A DNA stretch of 17,364 nucleotides from JANPCX01 sp046049865 (lineage in GTDB: Bacteria > Pseudomonadota > Gammaproteobacteria > Burkholderiales > Burkholderiaceae_C). Position numbers and translations under genes: made by a program. Shown here piece by piece: positions 7,614 to 15,184 of the stretch (positions are counted from its first letter, which is position 1; every line of letters starts with the position of its first letter). Below the pieces are notes generated by a model. The model worked only from the letters and a program-made list of their open reading frames with translations. It ran no database searches and was not told the origin of the DNA. The stretch is taken from contig JBJOQO010000068.1 in NCBI GenBank assembly GCA_046049865.1, positions 1 through 17,364 of the forward strand, read 5' to 3'.

Positions 7614-8321
7614 ATGAATTTTGTTGTGCCAGCCCCCACCATTCCCGCCGTACCTGTGCACGGTGCAGATGCGAAAGATGTTTTTCCCGTGCACCGCATC
7701 TATTGTGTTGGCCGCAACTATGTCGACCACGCGATTGAAATGGGACACACCGGCCGTGAAGCGCCTTTCTTTTTCATGAAGCCAGCGGACGCGGTGGTGG
7801 CTGCGGGGCAGGGTGCTGTGGCACAAGTGAGCTATCCCAGTCAGACACAGAACCTGCACCATGAGGTGGAGTTGGTGGTGGCCATTGGGACACGGGGGCG
7901 CAACATCACACCAGAAAACGCGCTGAGCCATGTGTGGGGTTATGCCGTGGGTTTGGACATGACGCGCCGCGATTTGCAAAACGACATGAAAAAACAAGGC
8001 CGCCCTTGGTGCATCGGGAAAGGTTTTGAGCAGTCTGCTCCGATAGGCGCCATCACGCCGAAGTCTCAGTGGGCGCTTCAAGAAGCCGCTGAAATTTCAC
8101 TGCATGTCAACGGCGCCTTGCGCCAAAAAAGCCAGCTCGGAAAACTCATCTGGAGCGTGCCTGAAATCATTGCCCAACTCTCCGCGGCGTGGACACTGGC
8201 CCCAGGTGACCTCATCTTCACTGGCACGCCCGAGGGCGTCGCTGCGGTGGTGGCCGGTGACACCTTGAGCGCCAAGGTGGTGGGCTTGGCCCCGCTTGAA
8301 GTGAAGATCAACCCGGCTTGA
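7614..8321 (+). CDS. Fumarylacetoacetate hydrolase family protein (probable fumarylpyruvate hydrolase)
   Basis: This 235-residue FAH-fold C-C hydrolase has IYCVGRNY-DHAIEMG, PFFFMKPADAV, the metal-binding HHEVELVVAIG (E-x-E), GYAVGLDMTRRDLQ and FTGTPEGVAAVVAGD. The family cleaves beta-diketones at the end of aromatic ring-cleavage routes: fumarylpyruvate to fumarate and pyruvate (gentisate pathway), or fumarylacetoacetate (homogentisate pathway). The short single-domain length is closer to fumarylpyruvate hydrolase (NagK-like) than to the roughly 420-residue animal-type FAH. A GGAGA ribosome site at 7602-7606 supports the ATG. The next gene, 19 bp downstream, encodes the matching isomerase, so together they convert maleylpyruvate or maleylacetoacetate to central metabolites. 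No ring-cleaving dioxygenase is in the window. The exact substrate is inferred. Confidence 0.9.
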   Translation: MNFVVPAPTIPAVPVHGADAKDVFPVHRIYCVGRNYVDHAIEMGHTGREAPFFFMKPADAVVAAGQGAVAQVSYPSQTQNLHHEVELVVAIGTRGRNITPENALSHVWGYAVGLDMTRRDLQNDMKKQGRPWCIGKGFEQSAPIGAITPKSQWALQEAAEISLHVNGALRQKSQLGKLIWSVPEIIAQLSAAWTLAPGDLIFTGTPEGVAAVVAGDTLSAKVVGLAPLEVKINPA

Positions 8322-8340
8322 CGGGCGCATCGACCACGCC

Positions 8341-8979
8341 ATGAAGCTCTACAACTACTTTCGCTCGTCTGCCTCCTACCGGGTTCGTATCGCCTTGGCC
8401 CTGAAGGGGCTGGACTACGACTACATGCCTGTGCATTTGGCAAAAAACGAGCAGTTGGACCCAGCCTACAGCGCTTTGTCCTCGACGGGTTTAGTGCCCC
8501 TGTTGCAAGACGGTGAGCACCATATCAATCAGTCGCTCGCCATCATCGAATACCTCGAAGAAACCCATCCCACGCCTTCGCTCTTGCCTGCTCACCCGGC
8601 TGAGCGTGCGCGTGTGCGGGCGTTGGCGTTGGACGTGGCTTGCGAAATTCACCCCTTGAACAACCTGCGGGTGCTGCGTTATTTGGTGGGTGACCTCAAG
8701 CTCAGCGAAGACGATAAAAACCGCTGGTACCGCCATTGGGTGGAGCAGGGCCTGGCCGCGGTGGAGCGCCAGTTGGAGAGCCCGTTCACAGGCCGTTTTT
8801 GCCATGGCGAAACACCCACCTTGGCCGACGTGGTGCTGGTGCCGCAAATCTTCAACGCGCAGCGCTTCAACTGCCAGCTCAGCCACGTTCCCAAGGTGAT
8901 GCAGGTGTTTGAAGCCTGCATGTTGCTGGATGCTTTCTCCAGCACCCAGCCTGCCAACTGCCCCGACGCGCAAGCGTGA
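8341..8979 (+). CDS. maiA: Maleylacetoacetate/maleylpyruvate isomerase (zeta-class glutathione transferase)
   Basis: This 212-residue cytosolic GST-fold protein isomerises the cis double bond of maleylacetoacetate or maleylpyruvate using glutathione, feeding the hydrolase encoded just upstream. The zeta-class N-terminal motif SSASYRVRIALALKGL (residues 9-24), TGLVPLLQDGEH, the gamma-glutamyl-binding QSLAIIEYLEE and the C-terminal-domain motif TLADVVLVPQIFNAQRF are visible. The cysteine found in many zeta enzymes (SSC) is alanine here (A11), as in a number of bacterial homologues; the serines that activate glutathione remain. The gene starts 19 bp after the hydrolase stop and its stop overlaps the next start (GTGA at 8976-8979), so the three genes likely form an operon. 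Maleylacetoacetate versus maleylpyruvate preference cannot be decided from sequence. Confidence 0.92.
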   Translation: MKLYNYFRSSASYRVRIALALKGLDYDYMPVHLAKNEQLDPAYSALSSTGLVPLLQDGEHHINQSLAIIEYLEETHPTPSLLPAHPAERARVRALALDVACEIHPLNNLRVLRYLVGDLKLSEDDKNRWYRHWVEQGLAAVERQLESPFTGRFCHGETPTLADVVLVPQIFNAQRFNCQLSHVPKVMQVFEACMLLDAFSSTQPANCPDAQA

Positions 8980-9794
8980 ATGCCACATTGGGCATGAACA
9001 CCTCCATCGACGACAGCCCGTGGTTACGGCCCGAGTGGGCGGACGGGCCCTTGCATCCTCGTATTGGCAGCGTGATGAGCTGCCGCGCGGGGGGAGTCAG
9101 TCTTGCACCGTTTGACAGCCTGAACCTCGGCACAGCGGTGGGCGACGACCCCATTGGCGTGAGCGCCAACCGTGCGCGGTTTCATCAGGTTTGCGGTTCA
9201 CAGCCAGTTTTTCTCAAGCAAGTCCACGGAGCCCGAGTGGTGAAACTCACCCAAGCCGACGCCCGTGCCGATGCAGTCTTATTGGAGGCCGATGCCAGCG
9301 TGACCACGGAATCCGGCCTGGCCTGCACCATACAAGTGGCCGATTGTTTGCCGGTGCTCTTTGCCTCGCCAGAGGGTCGCGCTGTGGGGGCGGCCCACGC
9401 CGGCTGGCGCGGTTTGGCGGGAGGTGTGCTGCAGGCCACCGCGCTGGCCGTGTGCGAGTTGGCGGGTTGTGCGCCTGCGGACTTGAGCGTTTGGCTCGGG
9501 CCCTGTATTGGTCCGCGCCGATTTGAAGTGGGTGCAGATGTGTTGGCGGGCTTTGGTTTGGATGTGCAGGACGGGCAACCCACGCCGCGTTTTGTTCGTC
9601 AGTTCGGCAGCGGGGCCGATGCACCCAAATGGTTGGCCGATTTGCCCGGCTTGGCGCGCGATCGTTTGAATGCGCTGGGTGTGGTCAAGGTCAGTGGTGG
9701 TCAGTGGTGCACCGTGGAGGACGCCTCACGGTTTTTCTCGTTCAGGCGTGACCGCGTCACCGGCCGCATGGCCGCCGCCATCTGGATCCGCTGA
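8976..9794 (+). CDS. pgeF: Laccase-domain protein PgeF/YfiH (peptidoglycan editing factor, purine nucleoside phosphorylase-like)
   Basis: This 272-residue protein of the YfiH/COG1496 family is described as polyphenol oxidase, purine nucleoside phosphorylase/adenosine deaminase-like, or peptidoglycan editing factor. Metal-site residues are evident: QVHG (H84), VADCLPVLF (C124) and AAHAGWRGLAGG (H141). The C-to-H spacing of 17 matches that of E. coli YfiH. GPCIGPRRFEVG and the terminal FFSFRRD-VTGRMAA are also family hallmarks. The start shown is a GTG overlapping the maiA stop (GTGA), implying translational coupling; an in-frame ATG at 8994 is a possible alternative that removes six residues. 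The 3' end overlaps the convergent membrane-protein gene by 69 bp. Confidence 0.93.
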   Translation: MNATLGMNTSIDDSPWLRPEWADGPLHPRIGSVMSCRAGGVSLAPFDSLNLGTAVGDDPIGVSANRARFHQVCGSQPVFLKQVHGARVVKLTQADARADAVLLEADASVTTESGLACTIQVADCLPVLFASPEGRAVGAAHAGWRGLAGGVLQATALAVCELAGCAPADLSVWLGPCIGPRRFEVGADVLAGFGLDVQDGQPTPRFVRQFGSGADAPKWLADLPGLARDRLNALGVVKVSGGQWCTVEDASRFFSFRRDRVTGRMAAAIWIR

Positions 9795-10001
9795 GGCCGC
9801 TTCGGCTTGCGCCGCCTCAGCGGCTTTGCGCGCACGACGCCGCCCAGGCGTTCCCATCAAATACAGCACGATGCTCAGTGGCAGCACGCCGTACAGCAAG
9901 AAGGTGAATACCGCACCCAATACCGTGCCTTGACTGCTGGTGGCCTCGGCCACCGCCATCATCAGCACCACATAAACCCAACCAATCGCAACAATGTACA
10001 T
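9726..10001 (-). CDS. Small two-helix membrane protein of unknown function
   Basis: A 91-residue product begins MYIVAIGWVYVVLMMAVAEA. The first hydrophobic segment is about residues 2-20 and the second about 26-50 (TVLGAVFTFLLYGVLPLS). A basic stretch GRRRARK (about 53-59) then leads into an Ala/Glu-rich, probably disordered tail. By the positive-inside rule the tail should face the cytoplasm. From memory, similar short membrane proteins sit beside pgeF and phaC in Burkholderiales, but no function is known to me. The last 69 bp overlap the 3' end of pgeF on the opposite strand. The ATG at 10001 lacks a clear ribosome site, lowering certainty on the start, but the composition is strongly protein-like and does not look like a shadow frame. 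Confidence 0.78.
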   Translation of the reverse strand: MYIVAIGWVYVVLMMAVAEATSSQGTVLGAVFTFLLYGVLPLSIVLYLMGTPGRRRARKAAEAAQAEAASADPDGGGHAAGDAVTPEREKP

Positions 10002-10030
10002 GTCGTATTATGAAAAATAATCCTATAATT
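10001..10030 (+). promoter_or_regulatory. AT-rich putative promoter for the pha operon
   Basis: The region holds an exact TATAAT at 10024-10029 inside the most AT-rich stretch nearby, 130 bp before phaC. No good -35 hexamer is found at 16-18 bp spacing (TGTCGT at 10001 is poor), so the element would need an activator or be only partly right. It also overlaps the start of the divergent membrane-protein gene. Confidence 0.35.
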
Positions 10031-10158
10031 TGAAAAGCTCTGTCATAACCCGGTCAGCGCTTGTGGGTACAACCAGCGAGTAGCCGAGAATAGGGCCAAC
10101 GTCTGCGAAGCAGGTGCTGTTTCCCTTCGACAAACAAACCGAGACAAGTGAGATCACC

Positions 10159-11943
10159 GTGAGCAAGACGCCCCATTCTCGTCGCCCCGTTCCTGCAGCC
10201 AAAGCGCAGGCTGCGACGTTAGAGCCGCAAACGACGTCCCCTTCGGCCCCCGATCCTGCGGACGCCTTTGGTGCCACGGTGGGGCAGATGGTCACGGCCA
10301 TGTCGGCTTTGTCTCTGCCTTTCAAAGCTTTGGCTGATGTGCAGTCGGGCTACTTGGAGCAGGCCACGGCTTTGTGGAACCAGTCGCTGGAGCGGCTGCA
10401 ACATCCGAGTGACGCCAGTGCCCCAGTCGCAGGGCTCAAGGATCGCCGTTTTGCCGCGCAAGAATGGGCCAGCAACCCGGCTGCTGCCTACACCGCGCAA
10501 ATGTATTTGCTCAATGCCAAAACGCTGACCCAACTTGCGGACCAGCTTGAAGGCGACGAAAAAACCAAACAGCGCGTGCGCTTTGCCGTGCAGCAGTGGG
10601 TGGATGCGGTGGCTCCTAGCAATTATTTGGCTTTGAACCCCGAAGCCCAGCGCAAAGCACTGGAAACAAGGGGAGAGAGCATCACACACGGATTGCAGCT
10701 CTTGCTGCAGGACGTTCAAAAAGGGCACTTGTCGCAAACCGATGAATCGGTTTTTGAGGTGGGCAAAAACGTGGCCACCACCGAAGGCGCGGTGGTCTAT
10801 GAGAACGAGCTGTTCCAACTGATTGAATACAAGACCAAAACCGGGCCACAGGCCAAGGTCTACGAGCGGCCCATGCTCTTCGTGCCGCCTTGCATCAACA
10901 AGTTCTACATCCTGGACTTGCAACCCGACAACTCCCTCATTCGATACACCGCCGAACAAGGCCACCGCGTCTTCGTCATCAGCTGGCGCAACCCCGATGA
11001 AAGCCTGGCCCACACGAGCTGGGATGACTACATCGAGAACGCCGTCATCCGTGCGATTGAGGTCGTGCAAGACATCACCGGCCAAGTCGACGAGGACAAC
11101 AGCGTCAACACCCTGGGATTTTGTGTGGGCGGTACCTTGCTGGCCACGGCCTTGGCCGTGCTCGCCGCACGCGGCAAAAAGCCGGCTGCCAGCATGACCT
11201 TGCTCACCACGTTCTTGGACTTCAGCAGCACCGGTGTCATGGACATCTTCATTGACGAAACCATGGTGCAAATGCGGGAAATGACCCTCGGTGCACAAAG
11301 CCCCAAAGGTGGCGGCTTGCTCAAAGGGCAAGAGCTGGCATCCACCTTCAGCGCCTTGCGCCCCAACGACCTGGTCTGGAACTATGTGGTGGGCAACTAC
11401 CTCAAGGGCGAAACACCACCGCCTTTCGACTTGCTTTACTGGAACAGCGACAGCACGAACCTGCCTGGCCCCATGTTTTGCTGGTACCTGCGCAACACCT
11501 ATTTGGAAAACAAACTCGCCAAGCCGGGTGCGCTCACGGTGTGCGGCGAGCCGCTCACTTTGCAAGCCATCGACACGCCCGCTTACCTCTACGCTTCACG
11601 CGAAGACCACATCGTGCCTTGGGATGCGGCCTACCGCAGCACCCAGGTGCTCAAGGGCAAAAAACGTTTCGTGGTCGGTGCTTCGGGCCACATCGCCGGT
11701 GTGATCAACCCACCGTCCAAAAACAAACGCTGTTACTGGACAGGCTCTGCCACCACTTATCCTGAAAACGCCAACACTTGGTTTGACAAAGCGCAAGAGC
11801 AGCCGGGCAGTTGGTGGCCAGACTGGCAGGCTTGGCTCAAACCCTATGCTGGCAAACAAATTTCTGCGCCAAAAACCTATGGCTCCAAAAAATACAAAGC
11901 CATTGAAGCCGCCCCAGGCCGTTATGTGAAAGAACGTGCCTGA
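10159..11943 (+). CDS. phaC: Class I poly(3-hydroxyalkanoate) synthase
   Basis: This enzyme polymerises (R)-3-hydroxybutyryl-CoA into PHB on granule surfaces. An N-terminal domain (about 1-200) precedes an alpha/beta-hydrolase domain with FVISWRNPDESLAHTSWDDY and the lipase-like box GFCVGG (Cys322). The charge-relay Asp483 lies in ASREDHIVPW and His511 in ASGHIAGVINPPSKNKR. With the GTG at 10159 (MSKTPHSRRP) the protein is 594 residues. The triad positions then sit three above Ralstonia eutropha C319/D480/H508, which supports this start over the in-frame GTG at 10114. The ribosome site is weak. The C-terminal region has the usual PGSWWPDWQAWL. phaA follows after 57 bp, so the genes likely share a transcript. 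Confidence 0.97.
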   Translation: MSKTPHSRRPVPAAKAQAATLEPQTTSPSAPDPADAFGATVGQMVTAMSALSLPFKALADVQSGYLEQATALWNQSLERLQHPSDASAPVAGLKDRRFAAQEWASNPAAAYTAQMYLLNAKTLTQLADQLEGDEKTKQRVRFAVQQWVDAVAPSNYLALNPEAQRKALETRGESITHGLQLLLQDVQKGHLSQTDESVFEVGKNVATTEGAVVYENELFQLIEYKTKTGPQAKVYERPMLFVPPCINKFYILDLQPDNSLIRYTAEQGHRVFVISWRNPDESLAHTSWDDYIENAVIRAIEVVQDITGQVDEDNSVNTLGFCVGGTLLATALAVLAARGKKPAASMTLLTTFLDFSSTGVMDIFIDETMVQMREMTLGAQSPKGGGLLKGQELASTFSALRPNDLVWNYVVGNYLKGETPPPFDLLYWNSDSTNLPGPMFCWYLRNTYLENKLAKPGALTVCGEPLTLQAIDTPAYLYASREDHIVPWDAAYRSTQVLKGKKRFVVGASGHIAGVINPPSKNKRCYWTGSATTYPENANTWFDKAQEQPGSWWPDWQAWLKPYAGKQISAPKTYGSKKYKAIEAAPGRYVKERA

Positions 11944-12000
11944 TACGCACGCCCCGTAGACCAAAAATTTCTTGACACCAATCAACCCAAGGAGACTCCT

Positions 12001-13179
12001 ATGACCGATATCGTGATTGTTGCTGCCGCTCGCACTGCCGTAGGCAAGTTTGGTGGCACGCTGGCCAAAACCCCGGCTGCTGAACTGGGCGCTGCCGTCA
12101 TCGCAGAGCTGCTCAAGCGCAGCAATTTGAGCGGCGAGCAAATTGGTGAAGTCATCCTGGGCCAGGTCTTGACCGCAGGCGTGGGCCAAAACCCCGCGCG
12201 CCAGGCTGTGATCAAAGCCGGTTTGCCGCAAGGTGTGCCTGCCATGACCATCAACAAGGTGTGCGGGTCTGGCCTCAAGGCCGTGATGCTGGCCGCGCAA
12301 GCCATTCGTGATGGCGACTCCGAGATCGTGATTGCCGGTGGCCAGGAAAGCATGAGCCTCTCGCCCCACGTCTTGATGGGCTCTCGCGACGGTCAACGCA
12401 TGGGCGACTGGAAAATGGTCGACAGCATGATCACCGACGGCCTGTGGGACGTGTACAACCAGTACCACATGGGCATCACCGCCGAGAACGTGGCCAAAAA
12501 ATATGGCATCAGCCGCGAAGACCAAGATGCCTTGGCCCTGGCCTCGCAGCAAAAAGCCGCAGCTGCACAAGACGCAGGCAAGTTCAAAGACGAAATCGTG
12601 CCCTTCAGCATCGCCCAGAAAAAAGGCGATCCGATTGTTTTTGCTGCTGACGAATTCATCAACCGTAAAACCAATGCCGAGGTGTTGGCAGGCTTGCGTC
12701 CGGCGTTTGACAAAGCGGGCAGCGTCACCGCAGGCAATGCCTCCGGTTTGAATGACGGTGCTGCGGGTGTGGTGGTGATGACTGCGAAAAAAGCCGAGGC
12801 CTTGGGCCTCAAACCACTGGCCCGTATTGCAAGTTATGCCAGCGCCGGACTGGACCCAGCCCTCATGGGCATGGGCCCCGTTCCTGCCGCACGCAAAGCC
12901 TTGGAGCGCGCCGGCTGGAAACCCGCTGACCTGGACGTGCTGGAAATCAACGAAGCGTTTGCTGCCCAGGCCTGCGCCGTGCACAAAGAAATGGGTTGGG
13001 ACACGAGCAAGGTCAACGTCAACGGTGGTGCCATTGCCATCGGCCACCCCATTGGTGCATCGGGCTGCCGCATTTTGGTGACCTTGCTGCACGAAATGCA
13101 GCGTCAAGGTGCCAAAAAGGGCATTGCCTCGCTGTGTATTGGTGGTGGCATGGGTGTTGCACTTACCGTGGAACGCTGA
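12001..13179 (+). CDS. phaA: Acetyl-CoA acetyltransferase (beta-ketothiolase)
   Basis: This 392-residue thiolase condenses two acetyl-CoA to acetoacetyl-CoA, the first step of PHB synthesis. It has the acyl-accepting Cys88 in NKVCGSGLKAV, NASGLNDGAA, NEAFAAQA, His349 in GGAIAIGHPIGASG and the deprotonating Cys379 in CIGGGMG. These are within one residue of the Zoogloea enzyme (C89, H348, C378), and the length is typical. A strong AAGGAGA at 11989-11995 supports the ATG at 12001. It sits between the synthase and reductase genes, giving the canonical phaCAB order. The same enzyme could also act in acetoacetyl-CoA breakdown, but the context favours PHB. Confidence 0.97.
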   Translation: MTDIVIVAAARTAVGKFGGTLAKTPAAELGAAVIAELLKRSNLSGEQIGEVILGQVLTAGVGQNPARQAVIKAGLPQGVPAMTINKVCGSGLKAVMLAAQAIRDGDSEIVIAGGQESMSLSPHVLMGSRDGQRMGDWKMVDSMITDGLWDVYNQYHMGITAENVAKKYGISREDQDALALASQQKAAAAQDAGKFKDEIVPFSIAQKKGDPIVFAADEFINRKTNAEVLAGLRPAFDKAGSVTAGNASGLNDGAAGVVVMTAKKAEALGLKPLARIASYASAGLDPALMGMGPVPAARKALERAGWKPADLDVLEINEAFAAQACAVHKEMGWDTSKVNVNGGAIAIGHPIGASGCRILVTLLHEMQRQGAKKGIASLCIGGGMGVALTVER

Positions 13180-13204
13180 AGGAATTTCAGTGTCAATAGG
13201 CCGA

Positions 13205-13244
13205 CTCAGGGCGAACCCGGTTGACGGGACAGTTCAGCCCTGAG
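13205..13244 (+). promoter_or_regulatory. Inverted repeat/hairpin in the phaA-phaB spacer
   Basis: CTCAGGGC (13205-13212) pairs exactly with GCCCTGAG (13237-13244). GAAC (13213-13216) pairs with GTTC (13232-13235) if A13236 bulges, giving a 12-bp stem and a 15-nt loop. No T-tract follows, so it is not a standard terminator. It could be an mRNA-stability or processing element, or an operator; the function is inferred. Confidence 0.6.
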
Positions 13245-13263
13245 AGCCTTGGTCTATCAACAA

Positions 13264-13270
13264 AAGGAGA
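13264..13270 (+). promoter_or_regulatory. Ribosome binding site deciding the phaB start
   Basis: AAGGAGA ends five bases before the ATG at 13276. It settles the phaB start there and not at the in-frame GTG at 13249, which would place this site inside the coding region. Confidence 0.85.
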
Positions 13271-13275
13271 ACAAC

Positions 13276-14013
13276 ATGAGTCAAAAAATTGCATACGTCA
13301 CCGGTGGCATGGGTGGCATCGGAACCTCCATGTGCCAACGCCTGCACCGCGACGGCTACAAAGTCATCGCCGGTTGCGGCCCCAGCCGTGACTTCACCAA
13401 GTGGCTGGACGAGCAAAAAGCGCAAGGTTTCACCTTCTATGCGTCCGTGGGCAATGTAGGTGATTGGGACTCCACTGTCGCTGCTTTCCAAAAGGTCAAG
13501 GAAGAACACGGCACCGTGGACATTCTCGTGAACAACGCCGGCATCACCCGCGACGGCATGTTCCGCAAAATGTCGCGTGCCGATTGGGACGCGGTGATCG
13601 AAACCAACCTCACCAGCTTGTTCAACGTCACCAAACAAGTGATCGACGACATGCTGGAAAAAGGCTGGGGCCGCATCATCAACATCTCGTCAGTCAATGG
13701 CGAGAAGGGCCAGTTCGGTCAAACCAACTACTCCGCTGCGAAGGCGGGCATGCACGGCTTCACCATGGCCTTGGCGCAAGAAGTGGCCAACAAAGGCGTG
13801 ACGGTGAACACCGTGAGCCCTGGCTACATTGCCACCGAAATGGTCAAGGCCATCCGCCAAGACGTGCTCGACAAAATCGTGGCCGGCATTCCCGTCAAAC
13901 GTTTGGGCACGCCGCAAGACATCGCTTCCATCGTGTCTTGGGTGGCGTCGGATGAGTCCGGTTTTGCCACTGGCGCTGACTTCTCGGTCAACGGTGGTTT
14001 GCACATGGGTTGA
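13276..14013 (+). CDS. phaB: Acetoacetyl-CoA reductase (NADPH-dependent)
   Basis: This 245-residue short-chain dehydrogenase reduces acetoacetyl-CoA to (R)-3-hydroxybutyryl-CoA, the PhaC substrate. The cofactor-binding glycine motif TGGMGGIG lies near residues 10-17. NNAGITRDGMFRKM follows, then the catalytic Ser of NISSVNGEKGQFGQ with the YSAAKAG Tyr-Lys pair, and the GYIATEMV loop. Length and motifs match PhaB/FabG-like acetoacetyl-CoA reductases (about 246 residues). A strong ribosome site decides the start. It is the last gene of the phaCAB group: 96 bp separate it from phaA and an intrinsic terminator follows its stop within 30 bp. Confidence 0.96.
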   Translation: MSQKIAYVTGGMGGIGTSMCQRLHRDGYKVIAGCGPSRDFTKWLDEQKAQGFTFYASVGNVGDWDSTVAAFQKVKEEHGTVDILVNNAGITRDGMFRKMSRADWDAVIETNLTSLFNVTKQVIDDMLEKGWGRIINISSVNGEKGQFGQTNYSAAKAGMHGFTMALAQEVANKGVTVNTVSPGYIATEMVKAIRQDVLDKIVAGIPVKRLGTPQDIASIVSWVASDESGFATGADFSVNGGLHMG

Positions 14014-14042
14014 TGCCCCGAAGGGATTTCTCTTCGCTTGAA

Positions 14043-14077
14043 AAAAGGGCGCAGCAATGCGCCCTTTTGGTTTTTCT
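14043..14077 (+). terminator. Rho-independent terminator after phaB
   Basis: AAAAGGGCGC (14043-14052) pairs perfectly with GCGCCCTTTT (14059-14068) around a six-base loop. GGTTTTTCT follows. It ends the pha operon. An ATG at 14057 lies in the loop and is therefore not a credible dusC start. Confidence 0.92.
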
Positions 14078-14095
14078 CTAACACGCCACCCGAAC

Positions 14096-15184
14096 ATGCT
14101 GCTCCTGGCCCCCATGGAAGGTTTGCTCGACGCCACGCTGCGTGATGTGCTGACACGTGTGGGCGGCATCGACCGCTGTGTGTCGGAGTTCATCCGCGTG
14201 ACAGGAACTCTGCTGCCCAAGCAGGCCTTCATTCGTGTCATGCCCGAGCTGCTCAACCAAGGCAGAACACCCGCTGGCGTGCCGGTGCGGGGTCAGTTGC
14301 TGGGGTCAGACCCGGTCTGTTTGGCCGAGAACGCCGCGCGCCTGGCCGAGTTGGGGCCCACGGGTGTCGATCTGAATTTCGGCTGTCCCGCCAAGGCCGT
14401 GAATCGCCACCGTGGCGGGGCAGTGTTGCTGGACGAACCCGAACTCATTGCGACCATCGTGTCTGCGGTGCGGCGTGCCGTGCCTGCCCATTTGCCGGTG
14501 TCCGCCAAGATGCGTCTGGGTTATATGGACGAGGGCCGCATGCTGGAATGCGCCCATGCTATTGAAGATGCCGGTGCCACTGAGTTGGTGGTGCACGCAC
14601 GCACCAAGGCCCACGGGTACCGGCCACCGGCTTACTGGGAACGCATCCGCGACATCAAAAATGCCGTCAAGCTGCCCGTGGTTGCCAATGGCGAGATTTG
14701 GACAGTGCTTGACGCCAGGCGTTGCCGCGAGGTGTCGGGTTGCCACACGCTGATGCTGGGTCGGGGCATGGTGGCCAACCCCGGTCTGGCCTTGGCGATT
14801 GGCTTGGATGCGCAGTTGCACGGTGCGCCCACGCCCACGTCCACGCCAGCGTCTGAACACGCCGTGGTGGGTAGCACAGCACTTTTGTCCTGGGTCGAAC
14901 TCATGCCCATGCTGCAGTTGTTTTGGCAGTTGGTGAGCCTGCGGGTGGAGGCGCGCCACCGCGCCGGGCGACTCAAGCAGTGGCTGAACTACCTGCGCCG
15001 CTACTGCATTGATGCGCAACTGGCCTACGACCGTGTGCGCACCATCAACGATCCGCAGCAGCTGACCGAGGTTTTGTTTCCTGGCGTTCTGCCTCAAATG
15101 CCGGGCAATGCGAGGTCGGTGCTGCCAGCACAAACCCATTTGGGAAATTCACGCGAACTGTCAACGCAGCCACCCTCTTGGTAA
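14096..15184 (+). CDS. dusC: tRNA-dihydrouridine synthase C
   Basis: This FMN-dependent enzyme reduces a uridine in the tRNA D-arm; the DusC class in E. coli acts on U16. The start is taken as ATG 14096 (MLLLAPMEGLLD), 362 residues, since the upstream in-frame ATG falls inside the phaB terminator loop. The flavin-binding N-terminus APMEG, the catalytic Cys97 in NFGCPAKAVNRHRGGAVLL (E. coli DusC uses Cys98), AKMRLGYMD, VVHARTKAHGYRPPAYW and PVVANGEIW are visible. SEFIRVT instead of the DusA/B pattern fits the DusC subgroup. The protein is longer than E. coli DusC (about 315). An Ala/Thr/Pro-rich insertion lies around 255-270, and its final about 30 residues are encoded in the segment overlapping the opposite-strand gene. 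The ribosome site is weak. Confidence 0.93.
   Translation: MLLLAPMEGLLDATLRDVLTRVGGIDRCVSEFIRVTGTLLPKQAFIRVMPELLNQGRTPAGVPVRGQLLGSDPVCLAENAARLAELGPTGVDLNFGCPAKAVNRHRGGAVLLDEPELIATIVSAVRRAVPAHLPVSAKMRLGYMDEGRMLECAHAIEDAGATELVVHARTKAHGYRPPAYWERIRDIKNAVKLPVVANGEIWTVLDARRCREVSGCHTLMLGRGMVANPGLALAIGLDAQLHGAPTPTSTPASEHAVVGSTALLSWVELMPMLQLFWQLVSLRVEARHRAGRLKQWLNYLRRYCIDAQLAYDRVRTINDPQQLTEVLFPGVLPQMPGNARSVLPAQTHLGNSRELSTQPPSW

Noticed and set aside
7521..8081. Upstream extension of the NUDIX frame to 8081
   Set aside because: It would be antisense to most of the hydrolase gene and has no family similarity; the zinc ribbon sits just after ATG 7520.
10219..11565. Minus-strand 448-codon frame opposite phaC
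   Set aside because: It is a shadow frame; phaC on the other strand has a complete catalytic triad.
11972..11977. TTGACA resembling a -35 box in the phaC-phaA spacer
   Set aside because: No -10-like hexamer occurs at suitable spacing; the position 17 bp on falls at the phaA ribosome site and start.
11596..13107. Minus-strand 503-codon frame opposite the phaC end and phaA
   Set aside because: It is a shadow frame spanning two real genes, with no recognisable domain and no ribosome site.
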